A stretch of 15,134 nt of DNA from Gemmatimonadota bacterium (GCA_023249395.1 JAHFCS010000013.1:1-15134), one strand, 5' to 3'; positions 6,710 to 14,846 are shown, numbered from the stretch's first letter. Translations and numbers: made by a program. Notes: generated by a model from the sequence alone, not told the origin.

Positions 6710-6842
6710 GGTTCGGGGTTTGGACTGCCTCGCATCTTCCTACCTGAATAAACACCCCATGTTCAGCCTACCCTGATCCTTTCCCACAACTTCATTCATT
6801 GGTAGTGAACCGGACCGGCGGGTGCGCCCGGCGAATGACGTT

Positions 6843-7826
6843 TCAATCCCATTTCAGCACGATTTTTCCAAAGTTCGAATTCGACTCCATGAGCCGGTGC
6901 GCCTCACGAACTTCCGAAAATGAGAAGACGCGATCGATCACTGCACGAAGCCGGCCTGACTCGAACATCGGGAGCACGCGCTCGGAGAATTCTCGCGCGA
7001 GCGAGATCTTTTCCTCGAGCGGCCGCGAGCGCAGGACTGTCCCAAGAATGCAAAGCCGCTTATTCAGAATCGTGCCCAGGTCCAGCTCGGCGCGGCGACC
7101 CGCGGTGAGCCCGACGAGTATGAGGCGGCCTCGCGGAGCAAGTGCGCGAAGACTGTCGGGCAGATAGCTCCCGCCCAATAGATCGAGAATTGCGTCAACG
7201 CCCTTTCCCGCTGTAACCGCTTGGAGTCGCTCAGCCCAACCGTCCTGCGAGCTGTCGATGCCAGTCTCGAGTCCCAGCTCGGCCGCCCGCGCGAGCTTTG
7301 AAGCCGACCGAGATGTTCCAAGCACCGTAACGCCGGCCGCACGGGCGAGTTGGACCGCCGCGGTTCCGACGCCACTCCCGACGGCGTGAATCAGAAGGCG
7401 TTCGCCCGAGCGCAAATCGAGCTGTCGGAAAAGCGCGTCATAGGCTGTGAGGAAAGCCTCGGGAATCGCTGCCGCTTCCTCCCACGACAATCCGGCGGGC
7501 ACATCTATCGCTTCGCGCTCGTGGACGCAGACGTACTCTGCGTGCCCACCGCCGCCCACGAGTCCCATTACGCGGGCGCCAACGCGCCAGAGACTTGCCG
7601 CGTCACCGACGGCATCCACTTCCCCGACGTACTCCAGACCGGGTATGTCAGACGGCGCGCCGGCAGGCGGCGGATAGCCTCCCTTCCGTTGGAGGATGTC
7701 CGCTCGATTGAGAGCGGAGGCGCGGATGCGAACACGGATCTGTCCCAACCCGGGCTCGGGAAGGGGACGATCCAGCTGTTCGAGCACCTCCGGGCCGCCC
7801 GGATTCGTGATGATGATAGCTCTCAT
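6843..7826 (-). CDS. NAD(P)H:quinone oxidoreductase, PIG3/TP53I3-type medium-chain dehydrogenase
   Basis: A cytoplasmic, zinc-free medium-chain dehydrogenase/reductase of 327 residues that reduces quinones with NADPH. The start at 7826 (MRAIIITNPGGPEVLE) matches the family; upstream in-frame codons are judged spurious. Family landmarks: SALNRADILQRKGGYPPP (about 37-54), GLEYVGEV, AAAIPEAFLTAYDAL, then the nucleotide-binding turn AVGSGVGTAAVQLARAAG (from about 148), DLLGGSYLPDSL and the C-terminal SNFGKIVLKW. The line-up with human TP53I3 is close throughout, including the RSRPLEEK region. Zinc ligands of alcohol dehydrogenases are absent, as expected. It lies upstream of the redox cluster on the same strand but 133 bp away, so co-transcription is uncertain. 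It diverges from the kinase gene at 7918 across a 91-bp gap. Confidence 0.92.
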   Translation of the reverse strand: MRAIIITNPGGPEVLEQLDRPLPEPGLGQIRVRIRASALNRADILQRKGGYPPPAGAPSDIPGLEYVGEVDAVGDAASLWRVGARVMGLVGGGGHAEYVCVHEREAIDVPAGLSWEEAAAIPEAFLTAYDALFRQLDLRSGERLLIHAVGSGVGTAAVQLARAAGVTVLGTSRSASKLARAAELGLETGIDSSQDGWAERLQAVTAGKGVDAILDLLGGSYLPDSLRALAPRGRLILVGLTAGRRAELDLGTILNKRLCILGTVLRSRPLEEKISLAREFSERVLPMFESGRLRAVIDRVFSFSEVREAHRLMESNSNFGKIVLKWD

Positions 7827-7877
7827 CTCAGTCACAATAACGAAACGCGACCACCGCGTGCACGTACACTTACCTTT

Positions 7878-7905
7878 GCGGTTCACCGGCCACATCTTGA
7901 ACCGC
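7878..7905. promoter_or_regulatory. 8-bp inverted repeat (candidate operator) upstream of the first kinase
   Basis: GCGGTTCA (7878-7885) and its exact complement TGAACCGC (7898-7905) are separated by 12 nt. The pair ends 12 nt before the kinase ATG, within the 91-bp gap between the divergent oxidoreductase and kinase genes. The arms are about two helical turns apart centre to centre, which suits a dimeric repressor. It could also form a hairpin in the kinase leader RNA that limits translation. No -35/-10 pair could be assigned with confidence. Confidence 0.4.
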
Positions 7906-7917
7906 CCACCCTTGAAT

Positions 7918-10074
7918 ATGAGCGCAGAACACGAGCGGGTCCCGGATATCGGCCCGGCCTACGACATCGAAGTCGAGGCCGGCCGCGGAGGAATGGCGAC
8001 GGTTTACCGCGCCCGGGACCGGCGTCACAATCGCCCGGTCGCCGTCAAGGTGCTCGATCCGGAAATCGCGGCATCCATGGGGACTGCGCGGTTTCTCGCG
8101 GAAATAACGACTGCCGCGGGACTGAGCCACCCGAACATCGTGCCGGTTCACGACTCGGGTGAGCACGGCGGTGTCGTCTACTACGTCATGCCGCATATCG
8201 AGGGGGAAACGCTGCGCGACCGCCTTACACGCGACCGCAGCGTGCCTCTCGCCGAATCACTGCGGATTGTGTCCCGGATCGCGGCAGCGCTCGACTTTGC
8301 CCACCGGCGCGGAGTCGTCCACCGGGATATCAAACCGGAAAACGTGATGTTGTGTGAAGGAGAGCCGCTGATTCTGGATTTCGGAATCGCCAAGGCCATC
8401 ACCGCCGCCGCCGGTAATTCGCTCACGCAAACGGGGATTTCCCTTGGCACACCGGCGTATCTAAGTCCCGAGCAGGCAAGTGGCGACACTCAGCTCGACG
8501 GAAGAAGTGATCAGTACAGTCTCGCTTGTACGTTCTACGAGATGGTCGCCGGCGCGCCTCCGTTCACCGCCACCACGCCGCAGCGTCTGATCGCAATGAG
8601 ATTCACCGAGCAGCCACCAGACCTTGCCTCGGTCGTATCGGACGTGTCAGAAGCGCTCTCCGCTGCGGTCGCACGGGCCATGTCTCTCGATCCCGCAGAC
8701 CGATTCGCCACCGCGGGCGATTTTGCGAGAACGCTCACCGAGGCAGCCGGACCATCTGCCAGCGGCGGGACCGTGGATGGTGGGCGCCAGTCCATAGCGG
8801 TGCTCCCGTTCGCCAACATGAGCACTGATCCTGAAAACGAATTCCTCGCCGACGGGATCGCCGAGGAGATCATCAATGCTCTCACCAAGGTGAGCGCGCT
8901 CGATGTGATATCGCGAGGCTCGGCTTTCGCCTTCAAGAAGAGAACCGAGGACGTCGGCGAGATCGGGCGAAAGCTCGGTGTGCGGACGGTTCTGGAAGGA
9001 AGCGTTCGGAAAGCGGGCAACAGGCTGAGGGTGACGGCTCAGCTGATCGACGTTGCGACCCGGTATCACTTGTGGTCCGAGCGATACGACCGGGAGCTGG
9101 CCGACGTGTTCGCGATCCAGGACGAGATGGCGACGAACATCGTTAATGCGCTCAAGCTCGTTCTCAGTCCGAAAGAGCAGGAAGCGATCCGGAAGGTTCC
9201 GACGCAGAACGTTCGCGCATACGAGTACTATCTGCGGGGGCGGCAGCTGTTTCATCAGCGGCGGCCCGAGACTCTCGACGCGGCCGAAGACATGTATCGC
9301 CGCGCAATCGTGCTCGATCCCAACTACGCGCTCGCGTACGCCGGGCTTGCCGACTGTTCAGTGTTTCGCGCGCAGGATCACCGCGGGGGCGAGGCGGCGG
9401 TGGCGCAGGCGGATGCCGCCAGCCGTCGCGCGCTGGAGCTGGATCCCAACTCGGCAGAGGCTCATGCATCGCGCGGACTAACCCTCGCCTATCAGCATCG
9501 GTACGCCGAGGCGGAGCAGGCATTCGAGGATGCCATCAGGCTCGATCCCACGCTATATGAGGCGCCCTATTTCTATGGGCGCACGCTTCAGTCGCAGGGC
9601 AAGCTCGAGGATGCGGCGCGCATGTACGAGCAGGCGGTGACTTTGCGGCCCGACGAATATCAGACGCTGTCGTATCTCGCGATGGCCTACCAGGCGCTTG
9701 GTGACCGCGAGCGTCTCGACGAGGTCTCGAGACGGATGGTCGAAGCGGCGGAACGTGCCCTCTCACTCAACCCGGGTGATTCGCGGGCATTGTATCTCGG
9801 TGCGATCAACCTCGAGCGCATCGGACAGGCTGCGCGGGCACAGGAATGGGCGCAGCGCGCGGTGCAGCTCGATCCGAGTCACCCGGTGATGCTGTACAAC
9901 ATTGCGTGCTTCCATTCGGTCGGCGGTCGGGTAGACCTCGCTCTCGATCATCTCGAGCGCGCCATCGAGCTCGGCTTTCTGCATCGTGAGTGGTACCTGA
10001 CCGACTCCGACCTCGCCAACGTGCGGGGTACGCCGCGTTTCCAGGCGTTGATCGAGAAGGTGCCGTCACAATGA
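7918..10074 (+). CDS. Ser/Thr protein kinase fused to TolB-like domain and TPRs (no transmembrane helix)
   Basis: A 718-residue signalling protein. The Hanks-type kinase domain covers about residues 15-280: glycine loop GRGGMATV (22-29), ATP-binding Lys44 in VAVKVL, HRDIKPEN with catalytic Asp137, DFG at 154-156, GTPAYLSPEQ activation segment and DGRSDQYSLACTFYE. A TolB-like module follows (SIAVLPFANMSTDPENEF from about 292 to 425), of the kind also seen in bacterial adenylate cyclases and CadC-like regulators. From about residue 432 there are multiple TPRs, with repeated A-x-x-LDPN consensus ends. No hydrophobic stretch long enough to span the membrane joins kinase and TPRs. The ATG at 7918 is chosen because it places the glycine loop 21 residues in; there is no good RBS. 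Substrates are unknown; the TPR part probably scaffolds partners. Confidence 0.93.
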   Translation: MSAEHERVPDIGPAYDIEVEAGRGGMATVYRARDRRHNRPVAVKVLDPEIAASMGTARFLAEITTAAGLSHPNIVPVHDSGEHGGVVYYVMPHIEGETLRDRLTRDRSVPLAESLRIVSRIAAALDFAHRRGVVHRDIKPENVMLCEGEPLILDFGIAKAITAAAGNSLTQTGISLGTPAYLSPEQASGDTQLDGRSDQYSLACTFYEMVAGAPPFTATTPQRLIAMRFTEQPPDLASVVSDVSEALSAAVARAMSLDPADRFATAGDFARTLTEAAGPSASGGTVDGGRQSIAVLPFANMSTDPENEFLADGIAEEIINALTKVSALDVISRGSAFAFKKRTEDVGEIGRKLGVRTVLEGSVRKAGNRLRVTAQLIDVATRYHLWSERYDRELADVFAIQDEMATNIVNALKLVLSPKEQEAIRKVPTQNVRAYEYYLRGRQLFHQRRPETLDAAEDMYRRAIVLDPNYALAYAGLADCSVFRAQDHRGGEAAVAQADAASRRALELDPNSAEAHASRGLTLAYQHRYAEAEQAFEDAIRLDPTLYEAPYFYGRTLQSQGKLEDAARMYEQAVTLRPDEYQTLSYLAMAYQALGDRERLDEVSRRMVEAAERALSLNPGDSRALYLGAINLERIGQAARAQEWAQRAVQLDPSHPVMLYNIACFHSVGGRVDLALDHLERAIELGFLHREWYLTDSDLANVRGTPRFQALIEKVPSQ

Positions 10075-10147
10075 GCGTCCAATGAGAGCGTGAGCGCTGT
10101 GTAGCCCTGCATGAATCCTTCCACTTTCGACACCAGCCAGGAACATT

Positions 10148-10188
10148 CGGGCCAGTCCTTCCGCCATTGGGCGGATGAAGCTGGCCCG
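10148..10188. terminator. Strong hairpin between convergent genes, possible bidirectional terminator
   Basis: An outer 8-bp stem CGGGCCAG/CTGGCCCG (10148-10155 with 10181-10188) encloses an internal loop and an inner 5-bp stem CCGCC/GGCGG with an ATTG loop. It lies in the 201-bp gap between the end of the first kinase (+) and the end of the DUF1264 gene (-), where a two-way terminator is expected. Neither strand has a T-tract after the stem, so it is not a textbook intrinsic terminator. I see no gene in 10075-10275. Confidence 0.45.
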
Positions 10189-10275
10189 CTCGTTCGAGAG
10201 GATCGCTACGCGCAACCGATCATCCAGTATCCATTTGAGTCACCGCCCAGATCTGGATGCATTCGCGGACAGCTC

Positions 10276-10806
10276 CTAGTGGCCGCCTGACGCGCGATAT
10301 GCAGCGTCGCTCAACGGCTTATGTCCCACGGCTTGCGCAACGCTCATCTTACCCGTAGGAAGTCCGTCCTTGAAGTAGACGTGGTAGATCAGTCCGTCGG
10401 TCGTTGAGACGAGGTCCGCGACTTCCTTTGCCTTGTCCGGTGGAAGGTCGAGCACCTGTACGCGACCGCTGGCGATCTCGACTGTGTGATCGTGCCAGTA
10501 CTTATTCCAGCTCTCCCTCGAGACGCGGGAACGGGTCAGTTTCTTCGCCATGATGTATTCCACCTGCACGAGCATCGCGATCGGCTGGGTTGACTCGTAG
10601 ATCAGACAGACAATCTGGGGATCGTTCGCCAGAACCTTGCAATAGTGGTGATACGGTCCCATTACGCGTCCATCGACGAGATGTGGCGCCAGTACGTGGA
10701 CGTTGTAGCCTTCCGCGGGTGAGGCTGGCGATGTTCCCTGGGCACGAGCCGATGTCGAGAGAAGCAGCAGGACGACGGCTGTGCCGATGGCGGTGACGCG
10801 GCGCAT
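10276..10806 (-). CDS. Secreted DUF1264 / oil-body-associated-protein-like protein
   Basis: A 176-residue protein. The N terminus MRRVTAIGTAVVLLLLSTSARAQG is a classic signal peptide with cleavage expected after ARA, so it is periplasmic or secreted. The mature part resembles DUF1264 (plant OBAP family): an HHYCKVL motif (His53, His54, Cys56), VCLIYES (Cys67), LVQVEYIMAKKL, and NKYWHDHTVEIASG with Trp104-His105-x-His107. The molecular function of DUF1264 is not known; the conserved His and Cys could bind a metal, which is inference. The ATG at 10806 is fixed by an AAGGGGGG Shine-Dalgarno 6 nt upstream; a longer frame to 10854 lacks one. It lies between two TPR kinases and runs co-directionally with the second. 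The family assignment rests on motif recall rather than a search. Confidence 0.8.
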   Translation of the reverse strand: MRRVTAIGTAVVLLLLSTSARAQGTSPASPAEGYNVHVLAPHLVDGRVMGPYHHYCKVLANDPQIVCLIYESTQPIAMLVQVEYIMAKKLTRSRVSRESWNKYWHDHTVEIASGRVQVLDLPPDKAKEVADLVSTTDGLIYHVYFKDGLPTGKMSVAQAVGHKPLSDAAYRASGGH

Positions 10807-10812
10807 GGTGGA

Positions 10813-10820
10813 CCCCCCTT
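10813..10820 (-). promoter_or_regulatory. Strong RBS of the DUF1264 gene
   Basis: On the minus strand AAGGGGGG lies 6 nt before the ATG at 10806. It is the clearest Shine-Dalgarno site on the minus strand of this window, decides the start, and suggests good expression of the secreted protein compared with the kinases, which have none visible. Confidence 0.7.
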
Positions 10821-10909
10821 GAGATGAATGAGGCGTGAGCTCTGGGCACATCACGATACTTCAGACGGCAGCTTTTTCCAGTACCCCCCGTTTCCGCGGG
10901 AGGGTTGGT

Positions 10910-10933
10910 CGACGGCCGACAAATCGGCCGTCG
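10910..10933 (-). terminator. Perfect 10-bp hairpin just after the second kinase stop
   Basis: CGACGGCCGA (10910-10919) and TCGGCCGTCG (10924-10933) pair completely around a four-base loop. On the minus strand the stem begins one base after the TGA of the second kinase gene. There is no U-tract, so it is either a U-less terminator or an RNA 3'-end stabiliser. It separates the kinase gene from the DUF1264 gene 128 bp downstream, which fits the latter having its own strong RBS. Confidence 0.55.
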
Positions 10934-10934
10934 G

Positions 10935-13256
10935 TCACGAGAGACCGAGATTCGCGAGTAGCGCGGCGAAGCGCGGGTCTCGTTGAAGGGGGTCGTACAT
11001 CGGCGACCGAATTCCAAAGGCGAGCGTGGCAGAGTGTTCCGCGTGGGCCTTGTCGAGTTGCTGGAAGGCCATGTCGTCCTGGCCAAGATGCGCGTGGATC
11101 CAGGAGAAAAAGACCGGCGAGACATATCCGGAGCTCGCGCGCCGTTTCAGCTCGCCGAGAATGCCGCGGGCTTCGGTGCTCTTGCCCGCCATCGCCAGCA
11201 CGACGCCGCGGAGCGCCTGGAGGAACACCACGTCGGGTGAAAGCCGCGCACCGTCTTCCGCGTACCTGATTGCCTGAGCATATCGCCCATCACCGGCACA
11301 TGATACGCTGATGGCGAACAATCCGATGAAGTTCATCGGATCCATTTCGAGTACACGCTCGCAGTGTTCGATCGCTTTGTCATACTCCCGCGCGTGATAG
11401 TGTACCAGTGCCGTGATTCCATTGACTACCGGCGACAGCGGATCGAACTGATGGCCCGACTTCGCCGCAGTGGCTGCCTCGACGGGACGATTCAACGTCG
11501 CGAGCACCCACGCGAGGAACGAATGCGCGGGAGCGTGGCGCGGATATCTGGCGATCACGGAGCGGAAGGCTGCCTCGGCTCTCGCCCAATCCCAATCGAG
11601 GATCTGAACGAACCCGAGAGATGTCTGGCTCTCGGCGAGCTCCGGCGCGAGCTCAACCGCGCGTAGCGCAGCAGCTTTCGCGAGCGGCATGACTTCGGCG
11701 GGACTCCGGATTCCGTACAAACCGAGCGCGCAGTAGCAGTCGGCGAGTCCGTGAAAAGCGAGCGCATAATCCGGATCGAGCTTCAGCGCTTCGGCATAGT
11801 GATGCATTGCCGCCTCCATCCTCCTGGTACCGTTCCAGATATAACGGCCCCGGAGATAGTGCTCATATGCGGCGACGTTGTCGGTATGTCTCTTTCCCAG
11901 CGCACGGGTCTGTTCGCCGGTAAGGTTTGCCTTGAGCTTGTCCACGATGCTCCTCGCAATTTCCTCCTGAATCGCGAAGACGTCTTCCAGCTCGCGATCA
12001 TACTGTTCGGCGAAGAGCCGGTAGCCGTCGGCTGCATTGACGAGCTGTACGTTGATTCTGACTCGACTCTTCGCGCGCCGGACGCTTCCCTCGAGAACCG
12101 AACCGACATTCAGCTGCTCTGCGATCTGGCTGACGTTCAGATTGCGTCCCTTGAACGCGAAGGAGGAAGTTCGTGCCGCGACCCGGAGCGACGGGATGCT
12201 GCTCAGCGCGCTCAGGATCTCGTCCGTAATTCCGTCGGAGAAGTATTCGTTCTCTGCATCGGCGCTCAGATTCGCGAATGGCAGCACGGCGATCGATGCG
12301 CCCCTGCGTTCGCGACGCGCTGCGCCTGTGCCTTCGCCGCTGGCGCTGACGATCATGTCCAGGGCCAATACGAGCTCCGAGGCATGCTCGGGCCGCGCCG
12401 ACGGCTCCTTCTCGAGGCAGTTCATCACCAGCCTCGCGAGCGCGGCGGGAATACCGGACCGACGCGCCTTGATCGATTCCGGTTTCTGGATTACGTGTGC
12501 GGCAAGCATTGCCTGCCGGGACATCCCGGAGAATGGAGGAGTCCCGCAGAGCATCTCATAGGCCATCACGCCGAAGGAGTAGATGTCGGAACGGTGATCC
12601 ATGTCAGGGTCACCGCACGCCTGCTCAGGGGACATATATGTTGGAGTTCCAATCGCGTAGCCTTCGGAAGTGAGCTCGTCCCCGGTCAGACGAGTCGCGG
12701 CCTGAATCGCCTTTGCCACGCCGAAATCCATCACCATCGCGGAGCCGTGAGAGAGCAGCACGTTGTCTGGCTTGATGTCCCGATGAACAATCCCGCTCTG
12801 ATGTGCATAGGCGAGCGCCGAGGCCACTTCCCGAAGAATCCGAATCGTGTCGGCGATGGGCAGCGATCCCGCTGCGCCGAGCTTCGCCCGTAGCGACTCA
12901 CCATTGACGAACGGCATCGTGAAGTACGAGACCCCGTCCACTTCGCCGGCGGAGAACAGCGGCAGAATGTGCGGATGCTGAAGCTGGGCAGCGAGCTGTA
13001 TCTCTCGCCTGAAACGGTCGAGCATGACGGCCGCGGCCAGCTCAGGGGGGAGCACCTTGAGTACGATCTTCCGATCGAGCGAAATGTCGTTCGCAAGAAA
13101 AACGCGCGACATACCGCCTCCGCCGAGCTCTCGCTCGATCGAGTAGACGGTAGCAAGCGCAGTTTGAAGCTGGTTGCGGAGCTCGTTAGGGATGGGTTTG
13201 CTCCCGGCGAGGCTGGTTCGCGTGCAGAAAGCGCGCTCAGAACGATAGGGCGCCAT
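10935..13256 (-). CDS. Second Ser/Thr protein kinase with TolB-like domain and TPRs (no transmembrane helix)
   Basis: A paralogue of the first kinase with the same plan, 773 residues from the ATG at 13256. Kinase landmarks: ELGGGGMSRVFLA glycine loop, Lys67 in VLKVLPPEL, HRDIKPDN with catalytic Asp160, DFG from Asp177, GTPTYMSPEQ and DHRSDIYSFGVMAYEML. The TolB-like module starts at ASIAVLPFANLSADAENEYF (about residue 321) and TPRs at about 460 (NVAAYEHYLRGRYIW). The linker SGEGTGAARRERRG is short and polar, so no membrane anchor. The start is uncertain: starts at 13271 and 13331 are also in frame, none has an RBS, and relatives begin just before LRNQLQTAL. It lies downstream of phoU on the same strand with a gap of 28 to 103 nt depending on start, so read-through from the phosphate operon is possible. 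Substrates are unknown. Confidence 0.92.
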   Translation of the reverse strand: MAPYRSERAFCTRTSLAGSKPIPNELRNQLQTALATVYSIERELGGGGMSRVFLANDISLDRKIVLKVLPPELAAAVMLDRFRREIQLAAQLQHPHILPLFSAGEVDGVSYFTMPFVNGESLRAKLGAAGSLPIADTIRILREVASALAYAHQSGIVHRDIKPDNVLLSHGSAMVMDFGVAKAIQAATRLTGDELTSEGYAIGTPTYMSPEQACGDPDMDHRSDIYSFGVMAYEMLCGTPPFSGMSRQAMLAAHVIQKPESIKARRSGIPAALARLVMNCLEKEPSARPEHASELVLALDMIVSASGEGTGAARRERRGASIAVLPFANLSADAENEYFSDGITDEILSALSSIPSLRVAARTSSFAFKGRNLNVSQIAEQLNVGSVLEGSVRRAKSRVRINVQLVNAADGYRLFAEQYDRELEDVFAIQEEIARSIVDKLKANLTGEQTRALGKRHTDNVAAYEHYLRGRYIWNGTRRMEAAMHHYAEALKLDPDYALAFHGLADCYCALGLYGIRSPAEVMPLAKAAALRAVELAPELAESQTSLGFVQILDWDWARAEAAFRSVIARYPRHAPAHSFLAWVLATLNRPVEAATAAKSGHQFDPLSPVVNGITALVHYHAREYDKAIEHCERVLEMDPMNFIGLFAISVSCAGDGRYAQAIRYAEDGARLSPDVVFLQALRGVVLAMAGKSTEARGILGELKRRASSGYVSPVFFSWIHAHLGQDDMAFQQLDKAHAEHSATLAFGIRSPMYDPLQRDPRFAALLANLGLS

Positions 13257-13359
13257 GAGATAGAGCGCCATAAAGGAGGTCGCCGAGCCGGCACGTACAA
13301 CGTCAACTGCATGCCGCACCCCAGTATGCACGGGACGGTGACGGTCGAATAGCGTGCGT

Positions 13360-14052
13360 CTAGCGCCGCTCCTCGGAGCGGTGCTTGATCAGTTTTGCCT
13401 CAGCGAGATAGACTGCATCCTCGCTGATGTTCGTCGCGAGATCGGCAACGCGCTCGAGATTCCGGCTCACAAGCAGAAGCTCGAGCGAAGGCGTGATCGT
13501 GCGCGGGTCCTCCATCATGTGCGTCAGCATTATCCGGAAAACGGAATCGTGGAGCGCATCCACTTCGTCGTCGGCCGAGCAGACTGCGCGGCCGAGCGCG
13601 CCGTCGGAGCGAATGAATGCGTCGAGCGCGTCGCCGAGCATCTTCCGGGCGCGGCGCGCCATTTCCGGAATCTCCGGGCACATGCCCACCGGCTCGGGCT
13701 GATCGAGCAGCGACAGGCAGGACTCCGCGATGTTGACGGCGTGATCTCCGACGCGTTCGAGGTCGTTGGAGATCTTTATCGCTCCGATGATGAAGCGAAG
13801 GTCGGTCGCCATCGGTTGCTGCAGCGCCAGCAGCTCGATGCCCCGCTGCTCGATCTCAATCTCCAGCGCGTTGAGCTCGGCGTCGCTTTCGATTACCATG
13901 TGCGCCTTGTTCTTGTCGCGTGTGATCAGCGCGTCCACGGCGAGCTCTATCGTATCCTCGGCGCGGCGGGACATGTAGAGCAGCCGCTCCTTGAGCTTCG
14001 CCAGCTCGTCGTGGAAGTGGCGGAAAGGTCTGGTGGTGCCCGGTAACGTCAT
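13360..14052 (-). CDS. phoU: Phosphate signalling protein PhoU
   Basis: A 230-residue cytoplasmic all-helical protein that links the Pst phosphate transporter to the PhoR/PhoB-type sensor system and restrains uptake. The two PhoU repeats are clear: the first carries KISNDLERVGDHAVNIAE with its metal-binding E/DxxxD, the second SRNLERVADLATNISEDAVY, where the usual GDHATNI reads ADLATNI (the Glu and Asp are kept). The opening FHDELAKLKERLLYMSRRAEDTIELA is also typical, and the length is normal. The ATG overlaps the TGA of the upstream pstB as ATGA, giving translational coupling, and AGGGAGA lies a few bases before it. It is the last pst-type gene visible; a kinase gene follows. Confidence 0.96.
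   Translation of the reverse strand: MTLPGTTRPFRHFHDELAKLKERLLYMSRRAEDTIELAVDALITRDKNKAHMVIESDAELNALEIEIEQRGIELLALQQPMATDLRFIIGAIKISNDLERVGDHAVNIAESCLSLLDQPEPVGMCPEIPEMARRARKMLGDALDAFIRSDGALGRAVCSADDEVDALHDSVFRIMLTHMMEDPRTITPSLELLLVSRNLERVADLATNISEDAVYLAEAKLIKHRSEERR
13362..13385 (-). terminator. Hairpin covering the phoU stop, weak terminator candidate
   Basis: AGCGCCGCTCC (13362-13372) can pair with GGAGCGGTGCT (13375-13385) with one G-U pair; with a realistic four-base loop the stem is nine to ten pairs. It spans the last phoU codons and stop on the minus strand. No U-tract follows, so it may only weaken read-through into the kinase gene, or be a codon-use coincidence (HRSEERR). Confidence 0.3.
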
Positions 14053-14846
14053 CCGAATCTCCCTGTGATGTATGCTTCCGTCTGCTCCTCCCTGGGCCGC
14101 GTGAATATGCGCTCCGTCATATCAGCTTCCACCAATCGCCCGAGATAAAAGAATGCCGTCCGATCGGAGATGCGCGCTGCCTGCTGGAGATTGTGCGTCA
14201 CGATGAGGATGGTGATCTGTGATTTCAGCTCGTGGAGCAGCTGCTCGACTTTTTGCGTAGCCGCCGGATCGAGCGCGCTCGCCGGCTCGTCGAGCAGCAG
14301 CACCTCGGGTTGATTCGCTAACGCCCGGGCGATGCAGAGCCGCTGCTGCTGGCCACCGGAGAGCGCAACGGCGCTCTGGCGCAGCCTGTCCTTGACCTCT
14401 TCCCACAGACCGGCGCGCCTCAGCGAATTCTCGGCGATACTGTCGAGCTCTTCGCGAGCATCGACGCCATTGATGCGCGGGCCATACACCACATTGTCAT
14501 ACACCGATTTTGGAAACGGATTCCAGCGCTGAAACACCATGCCGATGCGCTGTCGCAACGCAACGACGTCCGTACCCGGGCGGTAGATGTCCTCGCCGTC
14601 GAGCAGCATCGTCCCTTCGTGACGCGTCCCTTCGATGATCTCATTCAGGCGATTAATGGAGCGCAGGAAGGTGGACTTTCCGCATCCGGACGGTCCGATG
14701 AGAGCGGTAATGCTGCGCGGCTCTATCGCGAGGGAAACATTGGATAGAGCCTGCTTCTTTCCGTAGAAGAACGAGAAATCCTTCGACTCGATGGATCCCT
14801 CTTTGGTCGCGACTGCCGCCCCGCTCACCTCGGCGATTGCGGTCAT
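14049..14846 (-). CDS. pstB: Phosphate ABC transporter ATP-binding protein PstB (second copy of a tandem pair)
   Basis: ATPase that drives high-affinity phosphate import with the PstCA channel and PstS, 265 residues. Walker A GPSGCGKST (51-59, Lys57), Q-loop Gln106 in MVFQRWNPFPKSVYDNV, the PstB-specific segment NPFPKS, signature LSGGQ (162-166), Walker B VLLLDE (182-187) and switch His218 (IVTHNLQQAARISD). The end YITGRFG is typical. Trp108 stands where many PstB have Pro (QKPNPFP). An unusual N-terminal extension of about 20 residues precedes the ABC core. Both ends overlap neighbours by ATGA: the start with another pstB, the stop with phoU. Membrane subunits would lie upstream, beyond the window. 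Confidence 0.96.
   Translation of the reverse strand: MTAIAEVSGAAVATKEGSIESKDFSFFYGKKQALSNVSLAIEPRSITALIGPSGCGKSTFLRSINRLNEIIEGTRHEGTMLLDGEDIYRPGTDVVALRQRIGMVFQRWNPFPKSVYDNVVYGPRINGVDAREELDSIAENSLRRAGLWEEVKDRLRQSAVALSGGQQQRLCIARALANQPEVLLLDEPASALDPAATQKVEQLLHELKSQITILIVTHNLQQAARISDRTAFFYLGRLVEADMTERIFTRPREEQTEAYITGRFG

Noticed and set aside
5556..6752. TTTATTCAGGT at 5556-5566 recurs inverted at 6742-6752, flanking the two membrane-protein genes.
   Set aside because: An 11-mer shared by chance is expected many times in a 15-kb window; the flanks do not match and the positions do not fit a mobile element's ends.
6219..6755. Long alternative minus-strand frame overlapping the b561-like gene.
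   Set aside because: Arg/Gly-rich low-complexity translation typical of a shadow frame in GC-rich DNA; the other frame has signal peptide, helices and a coupled stop/start.
6816..6834. GC-rich CCGG...CCGG stretch after the quinone oxidoreductase gene, possible terminator.
   Set aside because: Only four pairs form before mismatches and no T-tract follows.
7696..7917. Upstream extension of the first kinase frame by 74 codons.
   Set aside because: It overlaps the quinone oxidoreductase coding region antisense, has no domain and no RBS; relatives start close to the kinase domain.
10840..10900. Possible promoter with TATCGT and an upstream GGAAA before the DUF1264 gene.
   Set aside because: Matches are partial and promoter consensus for this lineage is not secure enough to call it.
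11751..12893. A 380-codon plus-strand frame antisense to the second kinase.
   Set aside because: The minus strand encodes an intact kinase with all motifs; the antisense translation shows no recognisable domain and is a codon-bias shadow.
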